A stretch of DNA of 64,000 nt, taken from Roseiarcus sp963774195. Lineage in GTDB: Bacteria > Pseudomonadota > Alphaproteobacteria > Rhizobiales > Beijerinckiaceae. Positions 8,251 to 15,977 of the stretch are shown here, one piece after another; within the stretch, counting starts at the first letter, position 1, and every line of letters begins with the position of its first letter. Position numbers and translations under genes: made by a program. The stretch is from positions 124,001-188,000 of the forward strand of contig CAVZDY010000003.1 of NCBI GenBank assembly GCA_963774195.1, in the 5' to 3' direction. The notes under the pieces are model-generated. The model did no database searches and was not told the DNA's origin. It was given only the letters and a program-made list of their open reading frames with translations.

Positions 8251-9027
8251 ATGGCCCGCCGCCTCATCGACATTTCCGTTCCGCTGCAGAACGACGTTCC
8301 TGCCGATCCGCCCGGCTTGCATCCGACGATCGACTACATCGGCCATAAGCAGAGCCTGCCGCAAATTCTGCCGTTCTTTCCCGGGCTCAAAGGGGAAGAC
8401 CTGCCCGACGGCGAGGGATGGGCGGTCGAGCGGGTCCAGCTGTCGACGCATAATGGCACGCACCTCGACGCGCCCTGGCACTTCCATCCGACGATGAACG
8501 AGGGCCAGCGCGCCTGGACGATCGACGAGGTTCCCCTCGAATGGTGCTTCCAGCGCGGCGTGAAGCTGGACTTCCGTCATTTGCCCGACGGATACGTCGC
8601 GACGGCCGAAGACGTCGAAGCCGAACTCAAGCGCATTGGCCACGAGCTGCAGCCGCTCGACATCGTCGTGGTCAACACGAGCGCCGGCGCCAAGTACGGG
8701 CGGCCCGACTATGTCGCCTCAGGCTGCGGCATGGGCGCGGCGGCGACGCTCCATCTGCTCGAACGCGGCGTAAGGCTGACCGGCATTGACGGTTGGAGCT
8801 GGGACGCGCCCTTCGTCCACACCGCCAAGCGCTACGCCGAGACGCACGACGCCTCGCTCATTTGGGAGGGTCATAAAGCGGGACGCCACATCGGCTATTG
8901 CCACATCGAGAAGCTGCACAATCTGGAAGCGTTGCCGAGCACGGGTTTCACGATTTCGTGCTTTCCCGTGAAAATCGAGCGCGCCTCCGCCGGCTGGACG
9001 CGCGCTGTGGCGATACTTGAGGAATGA
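8251..9027 (+). CDS. Cyclase family protein (kynurenine formamidase-like hydrolase)
   Basis: A 258-residue metal-dependent hydrolase of the Cyclase/KynB type. The defining motif HxGTHxDxPxHF appears as HNGTHLDAPWHF (about residues 70-81), with an upstream DISVPLQND and a later SGCGMGAAATLHLLERGVRLTGIDGWSWD. The family opens amides or lactam-like rings in aromatic and heterocycle catabolism. The start ATG 8251 has GGGGAGA 6 nt upstream. It is co-transcribed with the FAH gene. The exact substrate is unknown; kynurenine is not supported because no other kynurenine-pathway genes are nearby. Confidence 0.85.
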   Translation: MARRLIDISVPLQNDVPADPPGLHPTIDYIGHKQSLPQILPFFPGLKGEDLPDGEGWAVERVQLSTHNGTHLDAPWHFHPTMNEGQRAWTIDEVPLEWCFQRGVKLDFRHLPDGYVATAEDVEAELKRIGHELQPLDIVVVNTSAGAKYGRPDYVASGCGMGAAATLHLLERGVRLTGIDGWSWDAPFVHTAKRYAETHDASLIWEGHKAGRHIGYCHIEKLHNLEALPSTGFTISCFPVKIERASAGWTRAVAILEE

Positions 9028-9123
9028 GACGTCCGCATCCCTCCTGCGTCGCAATCCGGTCGTGATTCGACGATACCGCGCCACGATCGCGCCTGCGGGA
9101 GGGCGCGAATTCGGGAGTTCTTA

Positions 9124-9684
9124 ATGGTCGGGTCGTCTCCTCCTTCTTACGATGGCGTACAGCGCGCATTTCACTGGCTCATAGCGGCGTTGATTTTCGT
9201 CGCGCTGGCTCTCGGCCTTTGGGCCTACTATGTGGTCGGGGAGGGGCCGGCGTTCGGGCAGATTTTGTTCATCCACAAATCGATCGGCATGACGGTGCTG
9301 GTGCTCGCCGTGCTGCGCATCCTTTACCGACTGTCCGTTGGCGCGCCGCCCTACGCCGCGCCACTCGGTTGGCTGGTCCATAAGGCGGCGCGGGCGGGGC
9401 ATTTCGCGCTCTACCTGCTGATGGTCGCCCTGCCGATCGCCGGTTATGTCGGCTCGTCCGCGGGCGGGCACGATGTTTCCTGGTTCGGCCTCTTCAGTTT
9501 TCCGAGCCTAGCGCCGCACGACCGCGGAATTGCGCATATCGCCGGCGGCGCGCATTTCTGGTTCGCCTGGGCGCTCATCGTCGTCCTCGCGCTCCACCTT
9601 GCGGCCGTCTGCTGGCACACTTTCATCCGGCGCGATGAAGTTCTTTCCCGCATGTGGCCGTCGCGTTCGGCCGCAGTTCGGTAG
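9124..9684 (+). CDS. Cytochrome b561 family protein
   Basis: A 186-residue membrane protein with four hydrophobic helices. Conserved histidines fit di-heme b561 ligation: RAFHWLIA in helix 1, FIHKSIG in helix 2, an HFALYLL histidine in helix 3 and ALHLAAVCWH in helix 4. Family members pass electrons between quinol and periplasmic acceptors (superoxide in E. coli CybB). GGGAG lies 6 nt before the ATG. It stands alone with no clear operon partner. Confidence 0.87.
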   Translation: MVGSSPPSYDGVQRAFHWLIAALIFVALALGLWAYYVVGEGPAFGQILFIHKSIGMTVLVLAVLRILYRLSVGAPPYAAPLGWLVHKAARAGHFALYLLMVALPIAGYVGSSAGGHDVSWFGLFSFPSLAPHDRGIAHIAGGAHFWFAWALIVVLALHLAAVCWHTFIRRDEVLSRMWPSRSAAVR

Positions 9685-9754
9685 AGCCCGCCGGGTTTCG
9701 GGGCCGAACGGTTCCGTGCTAGGATAGCCACTCAGGCAGTTGCCGGAGGTTTCG

Positions 9755-10585
9755 ATGGCGCATGGTTCCCCCGCTCGGTTGGTCGGGCTCGGGCGCAACG
9801 ATCCGATGTTCGCGCGTATTCGCGTCGAAGCGGAGCAGGCGACGCACAACGATCCGGCTCTAGCCACGTTCCTGATGACGGCGATTCTCAATCACGACAC
9901 TTTGGAGAGCGCCGTCATTCATCGCGTCGCCGAGCGCCTCGACCATATCGACGCGCCGAGCACGCTCATCCGCCAGACCTATGAGGAAGTCGTCGCGCGC
10001 GATTCCTCGATCGGCGACGCGTTCCGCGCCGACATCATCGCCGTCGCCGACCGCGATCCGGCGTGCCTGCGGCTGATGGAGCCTCTGCTCTATTTCAAAG
10101 GCTTCCACGCCTTGCAGGCCTATCGGCTCGCCCACGCGCTGCTGCGCGCCGGACGCCGCGATTTCGCGCTGTATCTTCAGAGCCGGTGCTCGGCCGCCTT
10201 TGGCGTCGACATCAATCCGGCGGCGCGCATCGGCAAGGGGGTCTTCCTCGACCACGCAACCTCGCTTGTCGTCGGCGAAACGACCGTCATCGAGGATGAC
10301 GTCTCCATCCTTCAGGGCGTGACGCTCGGCGGCACCGGCAAGGAGACTGGCGATCGTCATCCCAAGATCCGCCATGGGGTGCTCATCGGGGCAGGGGCGA
10401 AGATTCTCGGCAACATCGAGGTCGGCCACTGCGCCCGCGTCGCGGCGGGATCGGTCGTGTTGGCGCCAGTACCGCACAACAAGACTGTGGCTGGCGTTCC
10501 AGCGCGGATCGTCGGCGAGGCGGGCTGCGCTGAGCCGGCGCGCGACATGAACCAGATTCTCGCCGGCAAGGCGGTCGACGTCTAA
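9755..10585 (+). CDS. cysE: Serine O-acetyltransferase
   Basis: A 276-residue enzyme making O-acetylserine from serine and acetyl-CoA, the first step of cysteine synthesis; cysK, which uses the product, is at 55.1 kb. An N-terminal helical domain (about 1-140) precedes a left-handed beta-helix of hexapeptide repeats: DHATSLVVGETTVIEDD, the LQGVTLGGTGKETGDRHPKI loop with catalytic histidine, then GAKILGNIEVG. GGAGG lies 5 nt before ATG 9755. The downstream DUF3126 gene is a frequent neighbour of cysE in Hyphomicrobiales. Confidence 0.95.
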   Translation: MAHGSPARLVGLGRNDPMFARIRVEAEQATHNDPALATFLMTAILNHDTLESAVIHRVAERLDHIDAPSTLIRQTYEEVVARDSSIGDAFRADIIAVADRDPACLRLMEPLLYFKGFHALQAYRLAHALLRAGRRDFALYLQSRCSAAFGVDINPAARIGKGVFLDHATSLVVGETTVIEDDVSILQGVTLGGTGKETGDRHPKIRHGVLIGAGAKILGNIEVGHCARVAAGSVVLAPVPHNKTVAGVPARIVGEAGCAEPARDMNQILAGKAVDV

Positions 10586-10832
10586 GGCCGTCCAGCGAAC
10601 ACGATCCCCGCTACCCACCGGTGCGGGGGAGGGCGTCGTCTTGCAGGCTGCCGCCCTTCGTGGCAAAGGCTCGCTCGGTCAGCGCATATTGCATTTTGGC
10701 CGAAACACTGCGCCGTCGCCGCCATCGAAGCGGAGCGCAGCAGCGCGAGCGGACACAGGGGCAGCGTCGCCGCTGCGCTTCTCGCAATGGCGTTTCAAAG
10801 TTACGGCGCGGTCTAGACCTTCGAGGCGGGCA

Positions 10833-11228
10833 ATGGAAAAGGAAGAGATTCTCAAACTGCGGGCGCATTTGCGTCGGTGCTTCGACGCTCCGGGGCTGAC
10901 AGTCACGCCGAATTCGCGCAATAGCGAAGCGGCCGACGTCACGCTGGGCGAGCGCAAGATCGGCACGATCATCGTCGACGACGAGGACGGCGACCGCTCG
11001 TTCTCATTTGAAATGAAGATCCCGGTCGCGCGTCCCGTGCTGCAGGAGTATCTGCGGCGACTGTTCGAGAACGACAAGCTCAAGGTCGTCGCTCGGGCCA
11101 AGAAGACGGATTCGGTCGAGATCAACAACGGCGACGACTTCCTCGGCGTCGCGTCGGCGGACGACGCCGCCGGCAAGACCTTCACGCTGCAAATGGCGAT
11201 CCTGGATTTCGATCTCGAGGATCTGTGA
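10833..11228 (+). CDS. DUF3126 family protein with tandem duplication
   Basis: A 131-residue protein of unknown function. The C-terminal half ends in FLGV..ADD..GKTFTLQMAILDFDL, which matches the DUF3126 pattern (VDDEDGDRSF.FQMAILD). The N-terminal half repeats it: ADVTLGERKIGTIIVDDEDGDRSFSFEMKI (about 34-63) aligns with residues 94-122, and EILKLRAHLRRCF aligns with PVLQEYLRRLF. DUF3126 proteins are normally about 70 residues, so this one looks like a two-domain fusion by duplication. ATG 10833 was chosen because upstream codons lack similarity. It follows cysE, the usual family context. Confidence 0.75.
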   Translation: MEKEEILKLRAHLRRCFDAPGLTVTPNSRNSEAADVTLGERKIGTIIVDDEDGDRSFSFEMKIPVARPVLQEYLRRLFENDKLKVVARAKKTDSVEINNGDDFLGVASADDAAGKTFTLQMAILDFDLEDL

Positions 11229-11266
11229 GCCGAACGGCCCGCCTTCAATCCCCGGAGTGAGTTTGG

Positions 11267-11797
11267 ATGCCCCTTTACGCCCTGAACGATCGCAAGCCGC
11301 TGCTGCCGGCCGCCGGCCGATATTGGATCGCGCCCAACGCCTGCGTGATCGGCGACATTGCGATCGCCGAGGATTGCAGCATTTGGTTCGGCGCGACGCT
11401 GCGCGGCGACAACGAGCGGATCACGCTCGGCGCGCGCAGCAACATTCAGGAAGGCTCGACCCTGCATACCGACATGGGTTCTCCGCTCGTGATCGGTGAA
11501 GATTGCACCATCGGCCACAATGCGATTTTGCATGGCTGCACGATCGGCGCCGGCTCACTCGTCGGCATGGGCGCGATCATCCTCAATGGAGCGAAGATCG
11601 GCGCCGGTTCGCTCGTCGGCGCGGGGGCGCTCGTCACCGAGGGCAAGGAATTCCCTGAGCGTTCGCTGATCGTCGGCTCGCCTGCTCGCGCGTCGCGCAT
11701 GCTCGACGACGCCGCGGTCGCGCGCCTGCTCAACTCGGCTCGACGTTACGTCGAGAACGGGCGCCGGTTCGCCGCCGGGCTTGTTCCGATCGGCTGA
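11267..11797 (+). CDS. Gamma-carbonic anhydrase-like left-handed beta-helix protein
   Basis: A 176-residue hexapeptide-repeat protein of the YrdA/CaiE/PaaY type. Repeats run from ACVIGDIAIAEDCSIWFGATLRGDNERITLG through NIQEGSTLHTDMG and GHNAILHGCTIGAGSLVGMGA to NGAKIGAGSLVGAGA. The histidines in STLHTD, IGHNAILHG fit the zinc triad of gamma-class carbonic anhydrases. No N-terminal signal, so cytoplasmic. Members are trimers; many lack measurable activity, so the enzymatic role is tentative. Confidence 0.85.
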   Translation: MPLYALNDRKPLLPAAGRYWIAPNACVIGDIAIAEDCSIWFGATLRGDNERITLGARSNIQEGSTLHTDMGSPLVIGEDCTIGHNAILHGCTIGAGSLVGMGAIILNGAKIGAGSLVGAGALVTEGKEFPERSLIVGSPARASRMLDDAAVARLLNSARRYVENGRRFAAGLVPIG

Positions 11798-11829
11798 AAA
11801 AAAGAGGCCGGCTTGTGAAGGCCGGCCTT
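11797..11829 (-). terminator. Rho-independent terminator of the BTLCP gene
   Basis: Read on the minus strand, an AGGCCGGC / GCCGGCCT stem with a short loop is followed by a run of seven T (plus-strand A 11797-11803). It lies about 60 bp beyond the stop of the gene at 11890-12516 and directly after the stop of the convergent gene, so it may serve both. Confidence 0.8.
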
Positions 11830-11889
11830 AGCGCGAAGCGGGACGGGGCTGTGTTCCGCTTCGGATACTCTTGAGCGTGCTCGACGCGT

Positions 11890-12516
11890 CTAAAGGCGCG
11901 CTTCGAGCGACGGGCCGATAGTGAGCCAGACATTCTGATCGGTCTGGCTCTGGCGTTTGACGAAGCGATAGCCCGTCGCCGTCCACGGGCGCATCTCGTC
12001 GTTGAGATTGTCGAGGACGAATTCGCCCTTGTTGGTCTTGATCGTCAGCACCGCATGGCCTTCCTCGTCGCCGTCCTTGACCACGGTCATCAATAGCGCC
12101 TGACGTGGATAGCCGAGGTCGATCAGCGTCTTTCGCTTCAGCAACGCGTAATCCTCGCAGTCGCCTTTGCCGTCGAGCGGATAGTCCCAGCGGTCGGCGA
12201 GACCCCAATGGTCCATGTCGGTCTCGGGCTCGACATGCGCGTTCACCCATTGATTCACGCGCGCGATGTCGCTGATCGCTCGCTGCGTCAGATTGACGTC
12301 GAGGGCAGGCAACGAGCCTTGGTCGCATTCGCCGGCGTAGCGTTGGCAGAAATCGACCCAGCCCCAGGGAACGCTCGTGCTCGCGCCGACCGGGGCGTAA
12401 CTCGCGCTGCTATAAGCGCTCGCCGCCTGCGTTGATTGCAGAGCCGCCAGGGCCCCCGCGAGCGCCGCCGCAGCCGCGCATGTCTTGAGAATTGCCGAAA
12501 TCATCGTCGCCACCAA
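11890..12516 (-). CDS. Bacterial transglutaminase-like cysteine proteinase (BTLCP)
   Basis: A 208-residue exported protein of the BTLCP/DUF920 family (PF06035), common in alphaproteobacteria. A Sec signal (TCAAAAALAGALAALQSTQA-A) is followed by the papain-like triad: cysteine in KGDCEDYALLK, histidine in EGHAVLTI, aspartate in VLDNL. A periplasmic peptidase is likely; in Pseudomonas the related LapG cleaves an adhesin under c-di-GMP control, but no LapD or LapA homologue is seen nearby. The start may instead be the ATG four codons later. A terminator follows. Confidence 0.87.
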   Translation of the reverse strand: MVATMISAILKTCAAAAALAGALAALQSTQAASAYSSASYAPVGASTSVPWGWVDFCQRYAGECDQGSLPALDVNLTQRAISDIARVNQWVNAHVEPETDMDHWGLADRWDYPLDGKGDCEDYALLKRKTLIDLGYPRQALLMTVVKDGDEEGHAVLTIKTNKGEFVLDNLNDEMRPWTATGYRFVKRQSQTDQNVWLTIGPSLEARL

Positions 12517-12893
12517 TCGCTCTGGCGTGAGACGATAGGGACGACGACTTGCAGTCGATCGAAGGAAAAGCCGACAATTCTAACGATCGGGATTCATAGA
12601 CGGTGGCTTGAGTTTGCGTCGCTCGGCGCCGGTTTGCGACGTGTAGTGTGTCGCACGCTTTCGGGGAAAAGCGGACGTCCGCATGGTTTGCCGTGGGCTG
12701 TTCGGCGCGACCGTGCGAGGTTGGCGGCGGCGGATAGGGTTAATCCCGACTGTTCGCCCGGCCAAGCACTAACATTCCAATCCAATCAGGGTGAAGAGAA
12801 GGTTTTCGCGACGCGGATGCCGGGGCGATCGTGCGTTGCATTGCCCTCCAACGTCCGAACTCTCTGCAAGGATTGCGGCGAGACTTCGCGCCC
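12517..12893. other. Intergenic stretch without recognisable genes
   Basis: About 380 bp upstream of the BTLCP gene. Short frames on both strands are Arg-rich and match no family I recognise. It probably contains the BTLCP promoter near 12520-12600, but no convincing -35/-10 pair can be named. Repeat copies begin at 12894. Confidence 0.5.
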
Positions 12894-12990
12894 AGTCATT
12901 GCAAGCGAAGCGAAGCAATCCAGTGGCGCCGTCGATGCGAGCGGTTACATGGATCGCTTCGTCGCTGCGCTCCTCGCGATGACGGTTCGA
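12894..12990. repeat. Dispersed palindromic repeat, copy 2 (short variant)
   Basis: Begins CAGTCATTGCAAGCGAAGCG and ends near GCGATGACGGTTCGA. The middle differs from the other copies but both ends match, consistent with a hairpin-forming unit whose centre diverges. Confidence 0.65.
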
Positions 12991-13001
12991 CGTCACCCTG
13001 T

Positions 13002-13124
13002 CGTCATCGCGGCGGCAATCCAGAGATCGAGGCGGAGCCGATTGAGGCGCCAACGGAACGACTCGCGACTTGCCGGCGAGACCTCGATCGCTGGATTGCT
13101 TCGCTCCGCTCGCAGAGACGGTTC
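13002..13124. repeat. Dispersed palindromic repeat, copy 3 (inverted orientation)
   Basis: Directly after copy 2. It contains CTCGATCGCTGGATTGCTTC followed by GCTCCGCTCGCAGAGACGG, the reverse complement of the left end of copies 1 and 5. This is a complete, uninterrupted version of the copy that the IS110 element has split at 15925/17496. The stretch 13125-13228 holds another degraded fragment (GAAGC/GCTTC-rich). Confidence 0.7.
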
Positions 13125-13228
13125 CACCTAGCTGCAGAACGCTCGAACTCCGCCGATGACGCAAGGCTCTGCTTCGGAGCGCACGCTCCGCGCAACGACA
13201 TTTCCTCGGGAAAGCGGGTCGCTCGGTC

Positions 13229-13891
13229 TTACAGGCGGATGTCTTCGTTGAACATCTCAGCCGGGATAAGACGATTGAATTCGACCGCCAGGCCGCCGGC
13301 GAATTGCCGCACCACTTGGGCCGGCCTCGAACCAAGGGTGACCGGCGTGCCGATCGGCGGGTTGGCGTCGACCATCACCGCGGCGCCGGACTGCGAAACA
13401 TCGACGAGGCGTACGATAAGCTCACGCCCGCCCGAAAAGGTGAGGGTAGTGTGGCGGTTGCGCGGCACGATGCGTTCGTGGCGGCGGTCTTCCGGCATGC
13501 CGAGAACGTGCCGGTTCGCGAGCCAGGTCAATTGGTCGGCGAGCTTTTCCCGCTTGAGCGGCGGCAGCTTCATTTGAATGGCGAAGCCGCCATAGAAATG
13601 GCGCGCCACGGTGCCTTCAACGCGGCCGATCTGGTTGAGGTAGGCGATGATGCGTTCGCCGATCTCGCCGCTCGCTTCGGCTTCGAAGGCGATGCCGCCA
13701 GGGGATATGTCGATCGTCGCGCAGGGAAATTCGCGCCGGTCCTGGCGCATGAACTGTCCCGTGAGGCGGACTTTGACGCGCTGGTGCCGTCGACGTTCGT
13801 GACGGCTCGCGTCGATCGCGTATGCTGTGGCCGCTCTCACCTCGGCGCACCCCCGCGTTCCGCCAACTGGTTCATAAAAACGGTCCAACAC
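13229..13891 (-). CDS. Tandem PilZ domain protein
   Basis: A 220-residue protein with two PilZ-like domains. The first (about 30-115) has the c-di-GMP binding pattern: RxxxR in RHERRRHQRVKV and DISPGG in ATIDISPGGIAFE. The second (about 130-215) has a weaker RRHERIVPRNR arm and DVSQSGAAVM. The first domain should bind c-di-GMP; the second may be degenerate. No membrane segment. GTG 13891 is the longest start; GTG at 13840 is an alternative, so the N-terminus is uncertain. It follows a PAS_5 gene on the same strand. Confidence 0.82.
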   Translation of the reverse strand: MLDRFYEPVGGTRGCAEVRAATAYAIDASRHERRRHQRVKVRLTGQFMRQDRREFPCATIDISPGGIAFEAEASGEIGERIIAYLNQIGRVEGTVARHFYGGFAIQMKLPPLKREKLADQLTWLANRHVLGMPEDRRHERIVPRNRHTTLTFSGGRELIVRLVDVSQSGAAVMVDANPPIGTPVTLGSRPAQVVRQFAGGLAVEFNRLIPAEMFNEDIRL

Positions 13892-13945
13892 GTAATAATC
13901 GAACGTCGCACACCATGCAACCGCTTTATGGTAGTGCGTGCGCAG

Positions 13946-14557
13946 TTAACGGACGATTACGTGTCCGTGATCAAGCGCGCCGGCTACGGTATAAAGATGT
14001 CCGCGGCGCGCTATTTGCGGCTCTCGCGCGAATTCGCGGACGTCTCTCGCAACTCCTGCTCCTTCGTGGCGGCTGATCGCTCGCAAGGTGAGCAGCGCGA
14101 GCGAATCGAGGGCCGCGAAGCCGAGCCACGGCGCCGCCGCCGCTGGCGCGCAGCAGCCGAGCAGCCGCGCGTGCGTTTGCCCGTGATGGCGCAGCGGCAG
14201 AAGGAGGATCTCGAGGTCGACCGGCGTGAGGCCGTTTGGCGCGCCCACCGCGCCGATGAGGAACGGTTGCGCCTCGTCGGCGACGCTGGAGAGAATGGCG
14301 CGCGTCTCCTTGTGGTCCTGCTCGCGCCAAAGACCGATGAACGCCGCGCCCCGCAGTTCGCGAAGAAAGAGCGCGTTGGTGCGCGTGCCGACGACGCGCA
14401 TCGGGAAATCGCGCGCCGCGTCGAACTCCAGAATGAAGGTGTCCGCAAGTATACCGCGGATCGCGCTGGGATCGACGTCGTTGCGTTCCGGCGCGCTGCG
14501 CGCTGCGCGCAACGAAGTCCAGTAAGCGAACAGTTCCCGAGTGGCGGCAAGCTTCAC
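13946..14557 (-). CDS. PAS domain-containing protein (PAS_5 family)
   Basis: A 203-residue protein of the alphaproteobacterial PAS_5 family (PF07310). The hallmark start is present: TRELFAYWTSLRAARSAPERNDVDPSAIRGILADTFILEFD, then MRVVGTRTNALFLRELRG. These small single-PAS proteins lack an output domain; their role is unknown and often placed near c-di-GMP proteins. GTG 14557 was chosen because AAGGGGGAG lies 7 nt upstream; the longer TTG start at 14599 has no ribosome site. Confidence 0.82.
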   Translation of the reverse strand: MKLAATRELFAYWTSLRAARSAPERNDVDPSAIRGILADTFILEFDAARDFPMRVVGTRTNALFLRELRGAAFIGLWREQDHKETRAILSSVADEAQPFLIGAVGAPNGLTPVDLEILLLPLRHHGQTHARLLGCCAPAAAAPWLGFAALDSLALLTLRAISRHEGAGVARDVREFAREPQIARRGHLYTVAGALDHGHVIVR

Positions 14558-15000
14558 GACTGCACTCCCCCTTGCCGTGCGGCGACGCTTCTGTGCCAAA
14601 ATGGCGCGTCCTGCCGCACGAGCGGCTTCCGGGACGTAATCGAGCAGGCGCCGTGCCAGCGGCGCGTTGCGCCGTTAACATTAAGCTGGCGATTGCGTTG
14701 CGTTCCGAGACAGCCGGGGCGATACTTTCGTTGCCGACGAAGACAAGTCCGCTGCGCTTGCTCCAGCGTTTCTGGATGTGGGATGGGTCGTTAAACGCAC
14801 TCCCCCCCCGTCGCACATCGGCGCAACGATTCCGACAGGCGCGCTCCCGCCTGGAGGGTCGTGCGCCGATTGTCGAAGGCGAAGGGAGAGCCGGGCTCTC
14901 CCTTCGCGTTTGCGGAGCCGCTCAAATCGAGCCAATTCGCGTCGCCAGAGCGGGCGGATCGTGCTAACGAGCCCGCCTCGAAAGCGCGGATCAGCCGTCG
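14558..15000. other. Intergenic region between divergent PAS_5 and rhomboid genes
   Basis: About 440 bp without a convincing gene on either strand. It presumably holds both promoters. Features are a run of eight C near 14807-14814 and a long perfect hairpin at 14879-14907 listed separately. Open frames crossing it are Arg/Pro-rich shadows. Confidence 0.5.
14879..14907. repeat. Perfect 14 bp inverted repeat
   Basis: Arms GCGAAGGGAGAGCC and its exact reverse complement are separated by one base, so in practice the loop would open a few pairs. It sits about 90 bp before the rhomboid start and far from the 3' end of any gene. No T-run follows on either strand, so a simple terminator is unlikely. 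Function unknown. Confidence 0.8.
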
Positions 15001-15798
15001 ATGCCCGATTCTTCGTTCCCCAGTCGCGCGCGGCCGCGAGAGCCGATGTTCTTCGTCCCGACGGTGGTCGTCGCCCTCACCGCGACGCTCCTGGGGATCA
15101 ACGCCGTCGTCAGCGCGCTGGGCGACGCGGCGCAGGACACGCTGCTGCGCGAATTTGCCTTCATTCCGGCCCGGCTGACGCTCTCGATCTGGCCCGGCCG
15201 GCTGGATGAGCTTCCAGCCGACCCCTACGTGTTGTCGTTGGTTGGGGACGGCGCCAAGGTGTGGACCTTGCTGACCTACGCGCTGTTGCACGGCTCGTGG
15301 ACGCATGTCCTCGTCAATTCGATCTGGCTGGTCGCATTTGGCCCGCCGGTTGCGCGCCGCTTCGGCGCCGTCCGCTTCCTTCTGTTCTTCGCGATGACGG
15401 CGATCGCCGGGGCGCTCGCCCACTGGGCCGTCAATCCGACTGATGCCTCGCCCTTGATCGGAGCCTCGGCGGCCGATTCCGGATTGATGGCGGCGGCAGC
15501 GCGCTTCATCTTCCAGCCGGGGGCGCCGCTGAGCGGCCGTCAGGATCTTTCGCGGCTGATGCGGGAGGGCGGCGAGGAGCCGCACGTCCCGGGCTTGTTG
15601 GAACTGCTCAGCCAGCGTCGCGCTCTCATCTTCATCGTCATCTGGATGGGGACGAACTTCGTCTTTGGCGCGGGCGCGCAAACGCTCGGCGCCTCCGAGG
15701 CGCCGGTCGCCTGGATCGCCCATGTCGGCGGTTTCGTCGCCGGGCTGGTCGCTTTCCCGCTGTTCGATCGGCCGTCACGCCGCCCGGAGCGGGCTTAG
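15001..15798 (+). CDS. Rhomboid family intramembrane serine protease
   Basis: A 265-residue membrane protease. It shows the HGSWTHVLVNSIWL motif of TM2 (H97, H102, N106), the catalytic serine in IGASAADSGLMAA (S156) and the catalytic histidine in AHVGGFVAG (H241). The usual GxSG is GASA here, with alanine following the serine. A charged insert (about 175-205) separates TM4 from the next helix. Substrates are unknown. Start ATG 15001 follows ...CAGCCGTCG without a strong ribosome site. Confidence 0.88.
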   Translation: MPDSSFPSRARPREPMFFVPTVVVALTATLLGINAVVSALGDAAQDTLLREFAFIPARLTLSIWPGRLDELPADPYVLSLVGDGAKVWTLLTYALLHGSWTHVLVNSIWLVAFGPPVARRFGAVRFLLFFAMTAIAGALAHWAVNPTDASPLIGASAADSGLMAAAARFIFQPGAPLSGRQDLSRLMREGGEEPHVPGLLELLSQRRALIFIVIWMGTNFVFGAGAQTLGASEAPVAWIAHVGGFVAGLVAFPLFDRPSRRPERA

Positions 15799-15831
15799 CG
15801 CCATCTCCCGCAGGGGTGATCCAGACCCCTG

Positions 15832-15925
15832 TCGTCATCGCGAGTTGGGACCGCGTCAGCCGATTGAGGCGCCCACGGAACAACTCGCCGGCGAGACCTC
15901 GATCGCTGGATTGCTTCGCTCCGCT
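15832..15925. repeat. Dispersed palindromic repeat, copy 4, left part (split by IS110)
   Basis: Runs from TGTCGTCATCGCGAG to GGATTGCTTCGCTCCGCT and stops abruptly at 15925. The missing right end, CTCGCAATGACGGTTCC, is found at 17496-17512 on the far side of the IS110 element. Copies 3 and 5 show the uninterrupted sequence. Confidence 0.8.
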
Positions 15926-15977
15926 AAGAAGAAACAACACGCTAAGTGGCGGCGTTGGCGTGCGAATCAGGCTCGGC

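Noticed and set aside
8251..9027. Calling the cyclase-family gene kynB
   Set aside because: Kynurenine formamidase motifs are shared by the whole family and no other tryptophan catabolic genes are present.
11890..12516. A LapG-type adhesin-cleaving system
   Set aside because: No LapD, LapA or adhesin exporter genes are near; the broader BTLCP family is the safer call.
12560..13228. Short open frames in the repeat-rich gap
   Set aside because: They follow the repeat sequence itself and contain no recognisable domain or ribosome site.
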